From Utricularia gibba (taxonomy: Eukaryota; Streptophyta; Magnoliopsida; Lamiales; Lentibulariaceae), in the NCBI GenBank assembly GCA_002189035.1, contig NEEC01000009.1, forward strand, positions 620,001 to 684,000: a DNA stretch of 64,000 nt, in the 5' to 3' direction. This document shows positions 1 to 13,029 of the stretch, piece after piece. A model generated the notes under the pieces. The model did not search any database. It was not told the DNA's origin and worked only from the letters and a program-made list of their open reading frames with translations. The stretch's first letter is position 1; every line of letters starts with the position of its first letter. Both the position numbers and the translations under genes were made by a program.

Positions 1-1359
1 ATACATATAAGGTTGTTGATTGTTGTAGAATATATGAAATGGATTATAATATTAATTTCATGGTTGAAGAAAATATTGACGAGTTAGATATTGATCAAAA
101 AGAGTGTAATAGGATTGTAAGTGAAGATAAGTAGATTGAAAGTATATGATTCTAATTATGAATATTTGAATAATATTAATTTTGATGTTGACTTTGTTGC
201 TATTTCAAAAAATGTGGAAAAAATTCTACCTTTATTTTAGAGTTGTTTTACCCGAGGAAAGAAATAAGAGATGCTATTAAAAATTAATATTATTAGAATG
301 AAAAAAACGTCTAATTTCTAAAAAGTAAAAAATTAAGATTAGAAGTAATATGTTTTCAACTATGTGGTATAAATGACAATGTTAATCCTGGAATTCGTTG
401 TGTATTTCATATAGCGTTGAAATTCACCTTGAACAAAAAAAGTTTAATACTTGTATGTTTATTTTAAAACTTGTCATAAAATCTTCTAAAAAACATATAG
501 ATCTATCATTAGAATGAATGAATGTTTTTTAAAGTAGATTTTTCAAGATCAAATTTTGGTTTTTTGGCTTAGATCTGAATAATATTTTTTCAATTATTTG
601 GACTATCCAAATTGGTGTTAGTTTATTAAGTTATTAAAAATTTACTTAGGTATTGATAAGAAAAATGTCAATAAATACATGTTCATTCCGGATCAACATA
701 AAGACTTAATATTTGCATTTGATATTGTACATCAAGGAGCTAAAAAAATATTTTATATTAGAACTATACACATACAAAAAGAGTAGGATATGATTCACTA
801 TTAATGAAACTTGCTTTATATAGAGCATCAACAACTTCAATTGAGGATTGTGACAAGTGGTTGCAAGATAAATTGTCAAAGTATTAGTTAACAAATTTTT
901 TTCAATACAAATATCAAAATATGATAACTTGTCGAACAATATGTCAAAATACTTCAATTCATTTATTTTAGAATCATCAATTTCTTTAATAAATTAGAGA
1001 ACTTGTTATGTTGAGGTTGTTTCACTGTTGAGATATAGTCAAGAAATAAATAGTTTCGATATATTTTGTAGAAATGGTATCTGTACAATGCGAATTAAAA
1101 AAGATGATCAATATAAGTGAATTAATCATTTTTAGTGTTGAGATCTATATGATCATCTTTTTATTATATTATTAGTTTATGTTCTTTATCATTTTAATTG
1201 GTTGTTGATAAAGAAGCACTTAAAGTTGTTCCAATTAAGAAAAGAAGAGTCAGTAGGCTAGTGAAAAATAGGAAAAAAACATATAATGTGACAACTTGAT
1301 AAACAGATATTTCTATATTGTTATAATAAAATCAAATTTTCGTATCAAATAAATTTGTA
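1..1359. other. AT-rich intergenic DNA, no gene seen
   Basis: All frames are broken by frequent stops and I recognise no protein family. It reads like old decayed repeat sequence, but I cannot assign it to a family. Confidence 0.5.
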
Positions 1360-2260
1360 TGTTGTAATTTTCATAAAATACAAATTTAGAAAACTCGTAT
1401 AATAGATTTTGGAATTGATTACAAGAAGTACGTGCTTGTTATGTGTTTTATTATATGCAAAATTATAGAGCAAATTCTTTTCTTAGTCCAAGGTAAGACT
1501 AATAACGACATATAAGTAATTTAAATCAAATAATAATGCAGAAAGTAGATAAATTCGACTTTTGCATAAAGGGACACGTGATGCCTCAGGGTGCTTATAT
1601 AGTGTGGTAAACAAACTCTTAATTTTTTTCATGCAATTTTACATTTTCTTAATTCCAAACAAGCTAAATTTACTTAGACTATTTGTTAAAGCTTTGGCTC
1701 TAACACTCTCTAGTATTACAACTCATTTTATGCATAAGTCTATTAATTTGTGAAATATATAGAATTAGGTATACTTAGTTCTATTGGTTTTATTCAAAAG
1801 TAACACTTAATAAGTTTTGTATCAATTATTTGGTTTACATTCAAGTTGAAAGTCTGAGTTATTCAATTGATTTGTCTATTTCTTAAATCTACCTGAGACA
1901 TAGTAATATATATAGTAAATGTACAAAAAGTATAATTAAAATAGATATTCATCCCACACCAACTTCGTTACCCTAAAGCATCTCCTAACCTTAGCTATTC
2001 ATAATTGATGCACTAAACATGATTTCATAGACATAAACTGAAAATATCATCACAAGCATTGTAAGATAAACAGTAACAAAGATAAAATATCTAATGAACG
2101 AGAATAAGGTAAAATAAGTTTCTATTTTCATTTGCTACTGTTCACGAATCATTGAATTGGATTTCTAAGTTTGTTCTTCATATTTGAAGGTTTTATTCAG
2201 GAAATCGTTTTCTTCTTTTTTGTTGTTCGTTGTTGATATTTGGCTTGATGGGATATACCA
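1360..2260. repeat. Dispersed repeat, copy 1 (second copy at 16490-17345)
   Basis: The order of short matching blocks here is repeated in the same orientation at 16490-17345. Examples are a block around 1430-1460 matching 16555-16585, a block around 1520-1550 (tttaaatcaaataataatgc) matching 16655-16680, and a block around 1715-1760 (ctcattttatgcataagtc) matching 16850-16885. The copies differ at many bases and by small indels, so the duplication is old. No long reading frame is shared. It could be an LTR or another non-coding part of a retroelement; no clear termini were found. Confidence 0.7.
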
Positions 2261-3439
2261 AAAGAAGTTTGGTATAAGTTGACATTCAAAAACATACAAT
2301 ACATAGTGTTGTAAAGCTAAAGTTTGTGGTTTTCCTTATTGATGATATTAGATTTATTGAAATGCTATGCTTATATGCTTGGAATAAATAGAAGAAGTAA
2401 TCTCTTGAATTCAAGAAAATTCCAATATTATATGCATTGGTAAATTAGAATATAATTAGTTTAAATATTTATTTACTATTTAATTAGCTATTGAATCTAA
2501 AATATTGTTAAATTCATAAAGATGGTATCGCATGATTTCAGAAGGGAAGTTTTCCAATATTTCGTAAGTTTTCGCTTTTATCTAATAATTTGAGTATTTA
2601 TTAGATTTATAATTTTATTAGAATCTTTTTTAGATGCAAAAGACTTGTTTCAAATACAGGAAATTGAAAACTTTGCATGTGAAATTAGCATTAGAAAGAA
2701 TTTGTTTGAATTTGTACCTTGAAATGATCATGTTATTTTGGTCTTGAAAACTTTTGATTGTATGAAGAATGTTGTTGTTTTATTTTTCTTGTATTATAAA
2801 CACTTTTTTTATGCATTGAAAAGTCTTATGTTCATATATGTATAAAATGCAAAAAATCAAGCATATGTGTATTATAATATGTTGGTGTTAAAATTGGCTC
2901 AAATTAGAATTGGGGTACGATACAATCAAAATTAAAATGATTTAGATATGAAATATAATTTTTTTTGTCTAAACATAAAACATAATTATTGTATAATTTT
3001 CTTGTATAAATTTCAAATCATTTATTATTTTTAAAAATTTATATAGATCTAAGCTATTAAAAATATTTATCGAAAAAATATTATGAAAACAGTAAATCAA
3101 ATAGAAACTACTCTATCGATCGTTCCATTTTTTTATAAAATAGATATTTTATTTAAATGTTTATTCGAACTTTCATATCAATTTCAAATATATTTAAAAA
3201 TCAACTTTTTTTATAAAAAGTGTGATTTTAATAGTTTAATTAAATACATATTATTAGAAACCAGTCTCAATCTAAATAAATTTAAAGATGATTAGAAACA
3301 TTAATCTTATGTTATGAAGTGATTTTTCGGTGAAAAATATAATATAAGGTTACAAGAATTATCTTTCTGGCCTCAATACTTAATCTTTATTGCATCAATA
3401 TAATATCAAAGCTTGTTAAGCTTTCTTTAAATAATGTCA
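2261..3439. other. AT-rich intergenic DNA, no gene seen
   Basis: Very AT-rich with no supported gene. The short open frame at 3083-3295 is low-complexity (Phe/Ile/Leu/Asn/Lys) and resembles chance translation of AT-rich DNA. Confidence 0.5.
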
Positions 3440-3960
3440 AAGACTATTCTTTTTGTTTCAAGTGCACATAACTTTAAGTAGAATCTTACAGGTAGGTTTA
3501 TGATTGTCTTGCTAATAATATTTTTATCCTAAAGTTTTTCCTGTAATCCCTTAATCTCCTTCACAAACTTCACGGTACATTTATAATAGATTTGTATGAT
3601 TTCATTGTTCAATATTTTATTTCTCTCAAAATCCTCCAACTTCTTTTTGCATATTATTTATCTAAGTTTGGCATTACCATCATAATGGTTTTTGAGAGTT
3701 TACCATATTTCTTTGGATGATTTACACTCTGCAATATCATCAAACATATATTTAGAAATAGATTAATATAAGGCATTCATTGTTTCATTTTTCCTATGTT
3801 AGAAATACTCAACTTCCTCTTATTATTCAGATGTAGATTTACTTGTCATTACAATAGTCAATATCTCATTTTCAACATCTCATATCTTTTTAATTCAAAG
3901 GTAAACTACTACTTGAGCAACTTTAGATTGAGCCTTGGTAAACCATGAAATACAAGAAAA
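3440..3960 (-). mobile_element. Decayed Ty1/copia gag fragment
   Basis: Translating the minus strand between about 3960 and 3440 gives, across scattered stop codons, the pattern of the copia gag domain (UBN2 / Retrotran_gag_2 type). Recognisable pieces are the segment SKEIW-x-TLKNHYDGNAKLR near 3660-3730 and, further along, KFVKEIKGLQEKL followed by INLPVRFY near 3490-3590; this is the usual order in plant copia gag. Several in-frame stops show that it is dead. No protease, integrase or reverse transcriptase was recognised nearby, so this is an isolated fragment. Family assignment is by reading, not by search. Confidence 0.75.
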
Positions 3961-5308
3961 AAATTGAATGTTAAATGAAATAATGAAACGAACACAGGTT
4001 TGAGAACCTTAATGATTTAATAACTTGTTGATACAATAAATATTAAATTTTGAGATTGAAATGAAAGATATAATACTTACGAATTCATAGTAGATAAAAA
4101 CTAAATTTAGAAGAACAAGAGTGGCGAAAATATTATATATAACATATAAAAAAAATAATAGAAAAACATCAATTATAAATTTTAAGTTAATATCAAATGT
4201 ATCTAAATATTTGAACTTTGGTTGTAAATATTCTAAAACTCGTCTACTTAATGAAAAGCTTATTGTATAAATTTTCTAATATTAGAGCATGTATATAAGA
4301 TAAATAAATAATCAAATAATGTAAATACATATGTTGACCTACATATATTTAAAATTGAAAATTATATATATATTGTGAAATATAAAAAAATACATAAAAA
4401 AATGGTATCAGCTCAATCTGTTTGTGGCCACGGGTGGAGGAGGCCCAGGCCCAGATGTAGCAGAAACACTGGGAGGAAGACGACGAGACCAAAGGTGTGG
4501 TTGGGAAAGATTTGGATTACTGTGATTAATGAAGTCCTTATTTTTTTTAATACAGAAGTCAGAAAATTAATTCAGTTTGATGTGGTTGGAACTTGGGAGC
4601 CAAGATTCTTGTCCCGAGATATGGATCCAAAAACCGGATATGCGTTAGCCATGTTCAAATCTCCTTCAGAGGTGTAGTTGATATCCGCAAGGAACTCTGT
4701 TCCGATAAATGCGTGTTGGTGGAGAAGGGAAGGGAGAGTTCGATATAAAGAGGATAAAGCTCAAACTTTTCAACTTTTTTGTACCTTCTGCGGATTAGCC
4801 ATTTTTTCCCCTTGGTGATCGTGTTCGTTTCATTGAAAGAAGATCTGGGTTTTGTTCCTTTGTGCTTTGTGGTTCCATTCGCCTGATTTTTACCCGGTGA
4901 CAAGGATAAAGGTTCGCGCTTTTCGTTGAGCATCTCCAATCATTAATAAAATATCATTTGAGGGGATTTCGCCCAACTCTTTCTGAAGTCTGATTTATGT
5001 TTCCGATTTCGTTGCGAACCGTGTGGCTGTCTATCCTTCCAATACATATATTGCTGGATTTCATCTCTTTCCGCTGGACTCATTTATTACGCTCCAACCC
5101 AATCAGGCTGTATTGAGCTTGTGTATCGTTTTGTGGCCCCCTTCGTCATTAGTTGGTTCATGTTCTCTTTCTGCTGTGTGGTTTCTGGTACCTGCTTTGG
5201 GTTGATTGGATTTCTGGGGCTTGGCGTGTTATTAGCTTGATCCTGAAGTTTCTGCTGTCCGATTTATTTTTGATCTTTCTGTTCTCTTGGAGAAAGACGG
5301 AGAAAAAA
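3961..5308 (+). promoter_or_regulatory. Upstream region and probable 5' leader of the 5309 gene
   Basis: Sequence changes from extreme AT richness (to about 4400) to balanced composition after about 4650, which fits promoter plus leader of the gene that starts at 5309. Open frames here (for example 4375-4677 and 5023-5205) show no family resemblance. The reading frame of the gene stays open for 52 codons upstream of the chosen ATG, but that part is hydrophobic and unlike the rest, so I treat it as leader. Confidence 0.4.
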
Positions 5309-6125
5309 ATGGCTCTTTCTTTCACTAAGTTCCCATGGCTGTGGTTCGGAAGCGAGGAAAAAGACAAAGTCTTCACCAGTTCAGTTAAAAATGTTATAAA
5401 GTCTGTGAGTGATTGGGGTATGGGATCAAGAGGAGAGCCCGAAAGTTTGAGGTTCAATTCTATAAATGGCGCAGACAAAAGAAGACCCTCATCAGGCTCA
5501 AATAGGAAGGTGAAGAGGAAATGGAAGAGCAGGGAGGAAAGAAGGATTGACAAGGAGTATGATGTAGTTTTGGTGCCTTCAGATGGTGTCTGTTTATCCG
5601 GATCAGAATCCGATGCCTCTGATTGGTCTATTGGTTGGTTAGAGCCGCATAGCTCTGAGTTCCAGGCTGATGAGGAGGCGGATGACAGCTTTGCTGTGTT
5701 GGTCCCTTGCTATAGGTATGATTCTGAAGAAGCAACAGGAACAGAGGAAGAGCAGCAGCACGATTATGGCTTCTTCAATGCTGTAGAGAACCATCCTGCT
5801 GCTTATCCTGGTACGAGTCCTCTGGTTTTTTTGTTCCCAGAAATGACGCTCAAAAGTGCCACCGCCTAGAGTAGCTAAGCTAATGAGTTTGTTCTCTGGA
5901 GATGAAGAATAATGAACAAGTTCCATAGAATGAGTTTAAATCTGCAGAGAAACACTAGTTACTAAGCATTCATTACAAGTTCTCTTATGGCAGTCACACC
6001 ATTAGGGCCATAACCAGATCCGCCCCTGCACTCTCTAATCTTCTTGTTTCCTTTCAGATGAGAAGAGTGACCTTCATCGGTGGCTTTCCTCGTTCCAGAA
6101 GTTTCAGGGAACCACGTTCATCTGA
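5309..6125 (+). CDS. Plant-specific acidic protein of unknown function, two exons
   Basis: Exon 1 is 5309-5810 (donor GT at 5811) and exon 2 is 6058-6125 (acceptor AG at 6056-6057); joined they encode about 189 residues. The N-terminus is hydrophobic and aromatic (MALSFTKFPWLWFG). The middle has a basic patch (KVKRKWKSREERRIDKEYD) followed by VLVPSDG, then a Ser/Asp/Glu-rich region with DWSIGWLEPHSSEFQ and DEEADDSFAVLVPCY. The spliced C-terminus contains DEKSDLHRWLSSFQKFQ. Splicing is supported because the unspliced frame runs into unrelated sequence while exon 2 gives a compact amphipathic end. I recall related small uncharacterised proteins in other plants with the same PSDG...DWSIGWLEPH layout, but know no function. 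No membrane segment or catalytic motif is evident. Confidence 0.8.
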
Positions 6126-7756
6126 TGTTCTGATATCATCATCTTCAGCTCAGAGATCGGTCGAAGATGCAGATTCCGGCTCGATTCTGCCGACGAACTC
6201 ACGGCTGAATTGTACATATGTAGTGTATATAACCATCTATCTCCATGAAGCGAACATGTGCTGGTGCAGCAAGAAACGGAGAAACATATTGCTGGTGTGG
6301 TATGGTGTGGTGTGCTCTTGTTGAACATGCGAACTCTTTTTTTGTGGCTGCAGATTTCACTTAATTTTTTAATTTTAATTCCTGGGATTAAATCAACGGT
6401 CTACTTTTAAAGACATTAAATAATCTCATCGGATCTATCATTTGGTGTCAAGTGTAATATTTTTAAATGAAAAAATAATTTTTTACAATAAATTTTTTTG
6501 TAAAACCTCAAATTCAAAAGATTCTTGTATGAAAGTTTGTAAACTTTATAAAACAATGTAAAATTGATCTTGGTTTTTATAACGTTGTATGGAGTGAAAA
6601 CTTTGTTGGTCATGACCTTCTTTATTGCCAAAAATAGTGCCATTACAAATGATTACATGCTACAAAGATTTAAAAACTAGTTTGTTGATGATCCTTGCTC
6701 ATTATCAGACATATTTTTAAAAAAAGTAAATTTAAAATATAGATATATAAGTTACAAAGAGGACACCAAAGCTATCCATCAATATGAGCGAAGCTTAAAT
6801 TTTGAATAGCAAATGTGAGATACAATCATTATTAAGTATAATGCTTACATATTTTTATATATATCATAGCTGACTATTAATTAATACATTTTCATAATAG
6901 AAATTCCTTGTTGTCATGTTTGTGTTATTCTAGATGTACTTAGAAAATGCAAGAATTAATTTAGTAGTAGATACATATTATGTGGAGAAATGTCAATTGT
7001 ACTATCAAAATGAAATCATACTTTTTGGACAACCTCATTGGAAAATTACCTCAACACCCTCGGCATTGTTGCCATTATGGTCGTATAGACAGGGTGATAG
7101 ACCAATTGGAAAAAGCATTCCAAACAAACCCATGATTGTTAAAGAAAAAAAACTATTGGGATTGAAGTGGGAACATTTGTCTTAACTATAATATAAATTT
7201 GTTTGTTATAACAAGTTGAATGACTTATTAGAAATTCTCATCAAACGTATTTGGAGTGAAAAATGAGGATGTGAATTATGAAAAAACATGTTCCCAACTA
7301 CATGATAAAGAGAAAAGATCAAGCATTTACAATATCCTTTTATGTTCTAATTCATATCATTTTAAGATTATCCTATAATTATGTATCACTAAAGGATACA
7401 TTTTAAAGAAATAAAATCATTATCCCCTTCAACAAAGACACACTTAGTATTCAATAACTTCTCATGAAACATCAACTATTATAAATGAATAACATAATTC
7501 AATTTAAGTGTCCTACATACATGGATTTGAGAAATGCAATTCAATTTATGATGTTGATTCAGATTTTGTTTTAACATTATGACCATACAACCACTTAGAA
7601 ACATAAGATTTTTGCATAACTCTTGGGTGAATTACTACTAAATATTATTATATCTATTATATTAATTACTACAACTTATTCTTAAAAAACACGTTTTCTA
7701 TTTAATTGTAGAAAAATAAAAAGTTGTTGTGATCAAAAGAAGTTAAACATATGTTA
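6126..7756. other. Intergenic region, no gene supported
   Basis: The first ~230 bases are probably the 3' UTR and terminator of the preceding gene. The remainder is AT-rich. An 83-codon frame at 6934-7185 contains no recognised motif and is not supported as a gene. Confidence 0.45.
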
Positions 7757-8393
7757 ATGTGTGTCGTTTTCATAATAAATTTTAAAAATTTTTAAACTTA
7801 TAAAATACGAAATGCGTAGTACATGTATCGAACACATGAAGTTGTTTTTTAAGGAAATGATGAAGTGAAACTGAATATAACTATCACGATTTGAAAATGG
7901 ATTTATAAAATAAAAAGTGTGAAAAACATAAATGATGAAGTTTGAGTAAAGAAATTATAAACAAATAATGGAAATGAACTTAAGCGATGAATTTTAAACA
8001 CAAAGAATGTTTCTGAAATTGGAATCCTGCCCATTTATGTTCATCATGTTTCTATTTTTCTTTGATCTTTTCGATTACTTGGTTATAAGAGTAAGAAACT
8101 GTCTACCCTCTCTTACATTTTCTTGTAAGGAGACACAAGAATAGCTCGATGTTGCTCTCTCTTGAACGAATGAGAAGATAAGAGGTCATGCCGTAATTAC
8201 CCTCATGGTCGAATTGTCCGTGAATGCTCGGGTGTTGCCAATAACCTAATGAATCCAAATACGAGATCAATATCAATCTATTGATCCTGGGGTACAACCA
8301 TAGACAAAATATTGTCTCATCTTCAAAACTCGTAGTCATTGATCAACTAACCATAAATCTTAAATAAGGGGTTTTTACAGAAAGACTGCAACT
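7757..8393. repeat. LTR-like repeat unit, copy I (truncated)
   Basis: First of three direct, diverged copies of one unit. It opens with a block like tgtgtcgttttcataataaa and runs through shared landmarks: a 'gcgtagtacatgtatcgaac' block, a 'cttacattttcttgtaagga' block, a 'gatgttgctc' block and a 'tttacagaaagactgcaac' block at its end. It is cut off where copy II begins at about 8394, so the two abut directly. Short open frames inside (for example 8103-8339, minus) recur in the other copies only as remnants and are not genes. Confidence 0.75.
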
Positions 8394-9375
8394 GATGCGT
8401 GTTGTTTCCATAACAAATTTTAAAAATTTTTAAAACTCATAAAATACAAAATGCATAGTACGGATGTCGAACACAGAGAGTTACTTTTCCAATGAAAGGT
8501 GAAGTTACATTGAATACAACTATCACGATTAGTAAAGGGTTTGTGAAGTAAAAGGTGTTCGAAATAAATGATAAAACTTGAGTAAATGAACTGTAAATAA
8601 ACAACATAAATGAAACGATCTTAAGCAATTAACCTTAAATAAAATGAATATTCTTGGGATTAGAATCCTATTAAGCTATATTCGTTGTATCTTTACTCTT
8701 TTCTAATCTTCTTGAGTACTCGATTATAGGAGTAAGGAATTATCTACCTCCCTTATACTCTCTTACAATGAGGCATGAGAATAGCCCGATGTTGCTCCTA
8801 CTTGGACGAATGCGAAGATAAGAGGTCATGTCGTAATACCCTCGTGATCGAATTGTGCATGTGTACTCGAGTTTTGCCAATGACCCAATGAATCCAAGTA
8901 TGAGGTCACTATCTATCCGTTGATCCTTAAGTATGACAACAGACAAAACGTTGTCTCCCTTGAACCAATAGGGCGTGAATTCTTGCTTTCCATCTTGGTC
9001 CTTTTCAAAACTTGTAGGTAGTGACCAATTAACTAGGAATCTTGAATAATGATATTGTTACAGAAAGACTGTAACATAGTTGCGCAAAGACATAAGGAAC
9101 CCGATATCATTCAAAGAAGAAACGAAGATTAATTAACGATACGTAGAACTGGGAGTTTCCCAATCAAGAAACAAAAGTTTTTAAAAAGAAACTAGAGGAA
9201 AAATTCTTTAGAGAAATAAACAAAAGACTAAACTAGAATTGAATCCCTCATCCAAAGTGTGAATTGAAACTAAACTACTTTTATTTGAGTTTTTGTACCC
9301 CTCAAATCCTTTTGCGGATTGGAGTAACTTGCAAGAGAGCTCCTGCACATCAAGGCATCCATGGCCATGAACTTT
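8394..9375. repeat. LTR-like repeat unit, copy II
   Basis: Second direct copy, starting tgatgcgtgttgtttccata. It follows copy I through the 'agactg' block and continues into sequence that copy I lacks ('cataaggaaccc', 'ttgcggattggagtaacttg'), which also occurs in copy III. The TG start suggests an LTR, but neither a primer-binding site nor a target-site duplication was found. Confidence 0.75.
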
Positions 9376-9679
9376 GAACAACATAAATAAACACATCTAA
9401 AATAATAGTGGTTGTGAAAAGATACTTGTTAGATGAATTTTCATCATGAATGTTAGTTTTACATCATCGTTCGATTATGAAAAATGTAAAAAGCTTGAAA
9501 AGGTAATTTAAAATGGATGTTATTTTTGTATCTTCATATATCTCTTATTTTTATATTATAGATTAATAATGAGCTTTCATATACTAATGAATAAGATAAA
9601 TAAATCTATATTAATAAGTCTTACAATTATCATAAATTTAAAAAAATTTAATTGACTAACAAAAATAAATGTCATGAAA

Positions 9680-9704
9680 ATAATATATATATATATATAT
9701 ATAT
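9680..9704. repeat. (AT)n microsatellite
   Basis: Uninterrupted alternating AT dinucleotides, about 12 repeats, between LTR-like copies II and III. Confidence 0.9.
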
Positions 9705-9735
9705 TGAAATAGGAAAAGAAATGTTTTGAGTCTAG

Positions 9736-10915
9736 TTGATGCATATCGTTTCCACAACAAATTAATATTTTTATAACTCGTAAAACACGAAAGCGTAGTA
9801 TGAATGTCGAACGCATGGAGTTGTTTTTGAGTGAAAGTTGCAATTATGCCGAATACAACTATTATGATTTGTAAACGGTTTTATAGAGTAAAGGTGCGAG
9901 AAACGTAAATGATGAAACTTGAGTAAGGGAATAAGAGGGGTTTAAAACAAACAACTGAAATAAACGTAAGCAATGAACCTTCAATAAAACGAATGCTCTT
10001 AGGTTTGCAATCTTGCCCAGCTATGTTCATTGTATCTTCACTCTTCTCTGATCTTCTCGAGTACTTGATTATAGTAGTAATGAATTGTCTATCCTCCCTT
10101 ACACTCTCTTGTAAGAAGGCATGAAAATAGCCCGATGTTGCTCCTCCTTGGATGAACGTGAGAATAAAAGGTCCTGTCAACGTACTCTCACGGCCGAATT
10201 GTACACGTATGCCTGAGTATTGCCAATGATCCAATGAGTCCAGATATAAGGTCACTACATGTTCATTGATCCTAAGGTACGGCCACAGACAAAACGTTGT
10301 ATTCCTCCTGCCAAAAGTCCATGAGTTGGTGCTTTCTACCTTGCTCCTTTCTAAAACTCACGGGTAGTGATTAGCTAACCATGAATCTTGAATAAAAAGG
10401 CTGTTACAAAAAGACTGTAACATAATCGCGTGAAGACATACGGAACCCATTCGGATTCAAAGAAGGGATGAAGATAAACTAACGAAACATAGATCTGGGG
10501 GTATCCCAACCCAGAAGCGGAAGTTTTTAGCCGCAAACGGCCATACAAACTAAAGAAAACCAGAGTAAGGTTCTAGAAATAAGCTAGAGGAAAATCCTCT
10601 AGCGAGAGAAAACAAAAGTCTAAACTAAACTGAAAAGTAAAATTGAACTTGTCCGAATTGAACTGAGCTGAACTATTTTGTCTGAGTTTTCGTGTTCCTT
10701 TGGTTCTGCTGGACTGGAGTGACTTGCAAGCAAACGTCTATTCTGACATTGGTACGTTAATGATGTTGCCTGTCAGAGACTCCCGTGTACCGTACGTCAA
10801 GGTTCATGATTAGGCGTTTGCAGTCTTTTGGAAATCAAGGGGATGTCACCTCAGGAAGATCCAATTTGTCGCTATCTACTGCCCTCTTTCTCTCACTTCC
10901 TGCCATGTATGCATC
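9736..10915. repeat. LTR-like repeat unit, copy III (longest)
   Basis: Third direct copy and the longest, about 1.18 kb. It starts tgatgcatatcgtttccaca and may end near tgccatgtatgcatct, which would give TGATGCA...TGCATC-type ends as in an LTR. It contains all landmarks of copies I and II. No retrotransposon body is attached, so it could be a solo LTR or a non-autonomous element. The 124-codon minus-strand frame at 9881-10255 lies inside it and has no family resemblance. Confidence 0.7.
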
Positions 10916-11058
10916 TCTAGAAAAACTTAATTAAAAATAACAAAATTATTAGATAAAATACAAGATTTAAAATAATTACTCTAAACTAGATAAAAACCTA
11001 AATATCATATTATAGATTCCCAATCAGACAATTCTAATCACATTTAAACATAAAAAAA

Positions 11059-11924
11059 CTCATTTTAAACCTAAGAAGGGAAAAATCATTTTTTAAGTCA
11101 CAATGTTTTAATTATTTTAATTTTATAGTCAAATATTTTAAATTTGTGCAAAATTTAGTCAACAATTTTACCAATAAACTCAATTTATGGTAGTTTGGTT
11201 AAAAAATATTTTAAAAATTTTTAAAATATGAGATATATATTTTTAAATAGAACTAAAATTCAATATAAATTTTTGAAAAATATTTAAATTTTTTAAAATT
11301 ATTTTTTTAATTTTTAATGTTTCTTCTATGATACTTCCATCATCCAATTTTTTTTAGATTGAGATATCTTAATACGTGAACATAGATAATGACTTCTTAT
11401 AGTTCCTCTAAAGTATTACGTCATCCTCGTATGTCTCTTCTTCGATTACACTAAGTGTGTCATACATACTAACAAACCTTTCATTTTGAAACTTAAATTT
11501 GATTAAATGTCTTTGATTAAAATTGAAATACAAAGAGTATAGGGGAAGTTTTGTGTATAGAATTATTATTTCTATAATACCATTTTGTAGAAAATTATAA
11601 GAAATGAAACTAGAAAATGATTCAATTATAATAATTTTCCATAATTTTATAGTATTTTTGAATAATTTTTTAAAAAATTTACAATATTTTTTAAAAATGT
11701 ATATTAAATTCTAGTTATCTTTAAAAATATTTATCTCAAATTTTTTAAAATTTTTAAAATATTTTTTAGCTGAAATGCCATAAATTAAGTTTATTGTTAA
11801 ACTTGTTGATTAGATTTTGCACAAATTAAAATATTTGACTATAAAATGAAAATGATTAAAACATTGTGACTTAAAAAACGATTTTTCTCATCTAAGAAAT
11901 AATGAGAAAATGACACTTAACACT
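11059..11924. mobile_element. Long-arm inverted-repeat element (foldback/MITE-like)
   Basis: The sequence from about 11059 to 11320 returns as its reverse complement from about 11924 back to 11655. The best-preserved part is the outer ~110 bases: ttttaagtcacaatgtttta at 11091-11110 is matched in reverse complement near 11866-11885, and both arms share the blocks for 'tttgtgcaaaat' and 'aataaactcaatttatgg'. Arms are about 260 bases with many substitutions, around a unique centre of about 330 bases. No transposase is encoded. Target-site duplications could not be identified. A non-autonomous TIR element is the most economical reading. Confidence 0.8.
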
Positions 11925-13029
11925 AGTATATACCAATTTTAATATTTTAATGGTGTTGATAATGATGTTTATTATGTTTTAAAAGTTTTTGGATTTAATT
12001 TGAATGATTTTGTGAATGAGGTATAACTCCATTTGTTTAGTAACTTGCAAACTAATTTTTATAAATTTCAAAGTTTTGAGATTTGTTTGACTAGTGTGTC
12101 AAAGTCGTAAATGTAATTTTGCAAGTTTTTAAAATCAAGGACTAATATATTACTAACATTTAAAATTGGAGTTTTTTTTTAATAAATGGCTCATTTTTTA
12201 ACATTTTTATGTGAAAACAATTTGGGTTTTCATGGGGTGGGCTACTTTTTTTCTTTTCTAAAATTCTTTTTTCAAAATTAAAAAAAATTGAAAAAAGAAG
12301 TTGAGTTGTAACACAAAATTTCCATAAATGATCATGATGTCTACTAACTTTGAAGTTTACAAGTAGTCAAACACATTGTTTAAACATTGTTTTTTAAATT
12401 TATCAAATGAGAAATTTGTTAATATTTGTTTTTAAACTTTAATCAACAAAAATTTTGTTTAACTTATTTTAAAAATAGCTTTTAAAACTACAGATATTAT
12501 AAAAATAATCAAAATATATTTTAAAATATTTATTTAGATTATATATTTCATACTACTTATTTTTTACTAACATAAAATATTGACCTTTAATTCAATATTC
12601 ATATAACAATTGAATACAATTAAACATGGATTTTCTTCATGATCCTTGATTTATGCTATTCAAACAATCATAATCAAACTAAACACAATTCAAATACAAC
12701 TTATTAAATTTTTATAAATGTCTCATAATCAGCTAATCAAGGGAAACATACCAACTTCACATTTGTGTATTGAATATTGTCTTATTTTTTTATGTTTTTC
12801 TTTTGGAAACATTCATTAATATATCGTACTTTTGTTTCTATTTTTTGGTAGTGTATGAGGTTGAGAAATATACAAGTTAGAGTTCTTTCAAAGTTATTAT
12901 TCCATGAAATTCTCCTCACCAATTGTCTAAAATGCTGTCCTCATTTCTCAAACAGGCAAAGAATCTTCCTCTCAATGGATCTTGAGCTTTTGGAGATTGG
13001 ATTGTTAAAATCTGAATAGGATCTTGTTG
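11925..13029. other. AT-rich intergenic DNA, no gene seen
   Basis: Extremely AT-rich sequence with homopolymer runs and no supported reading frame. Confidence 0.5.
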
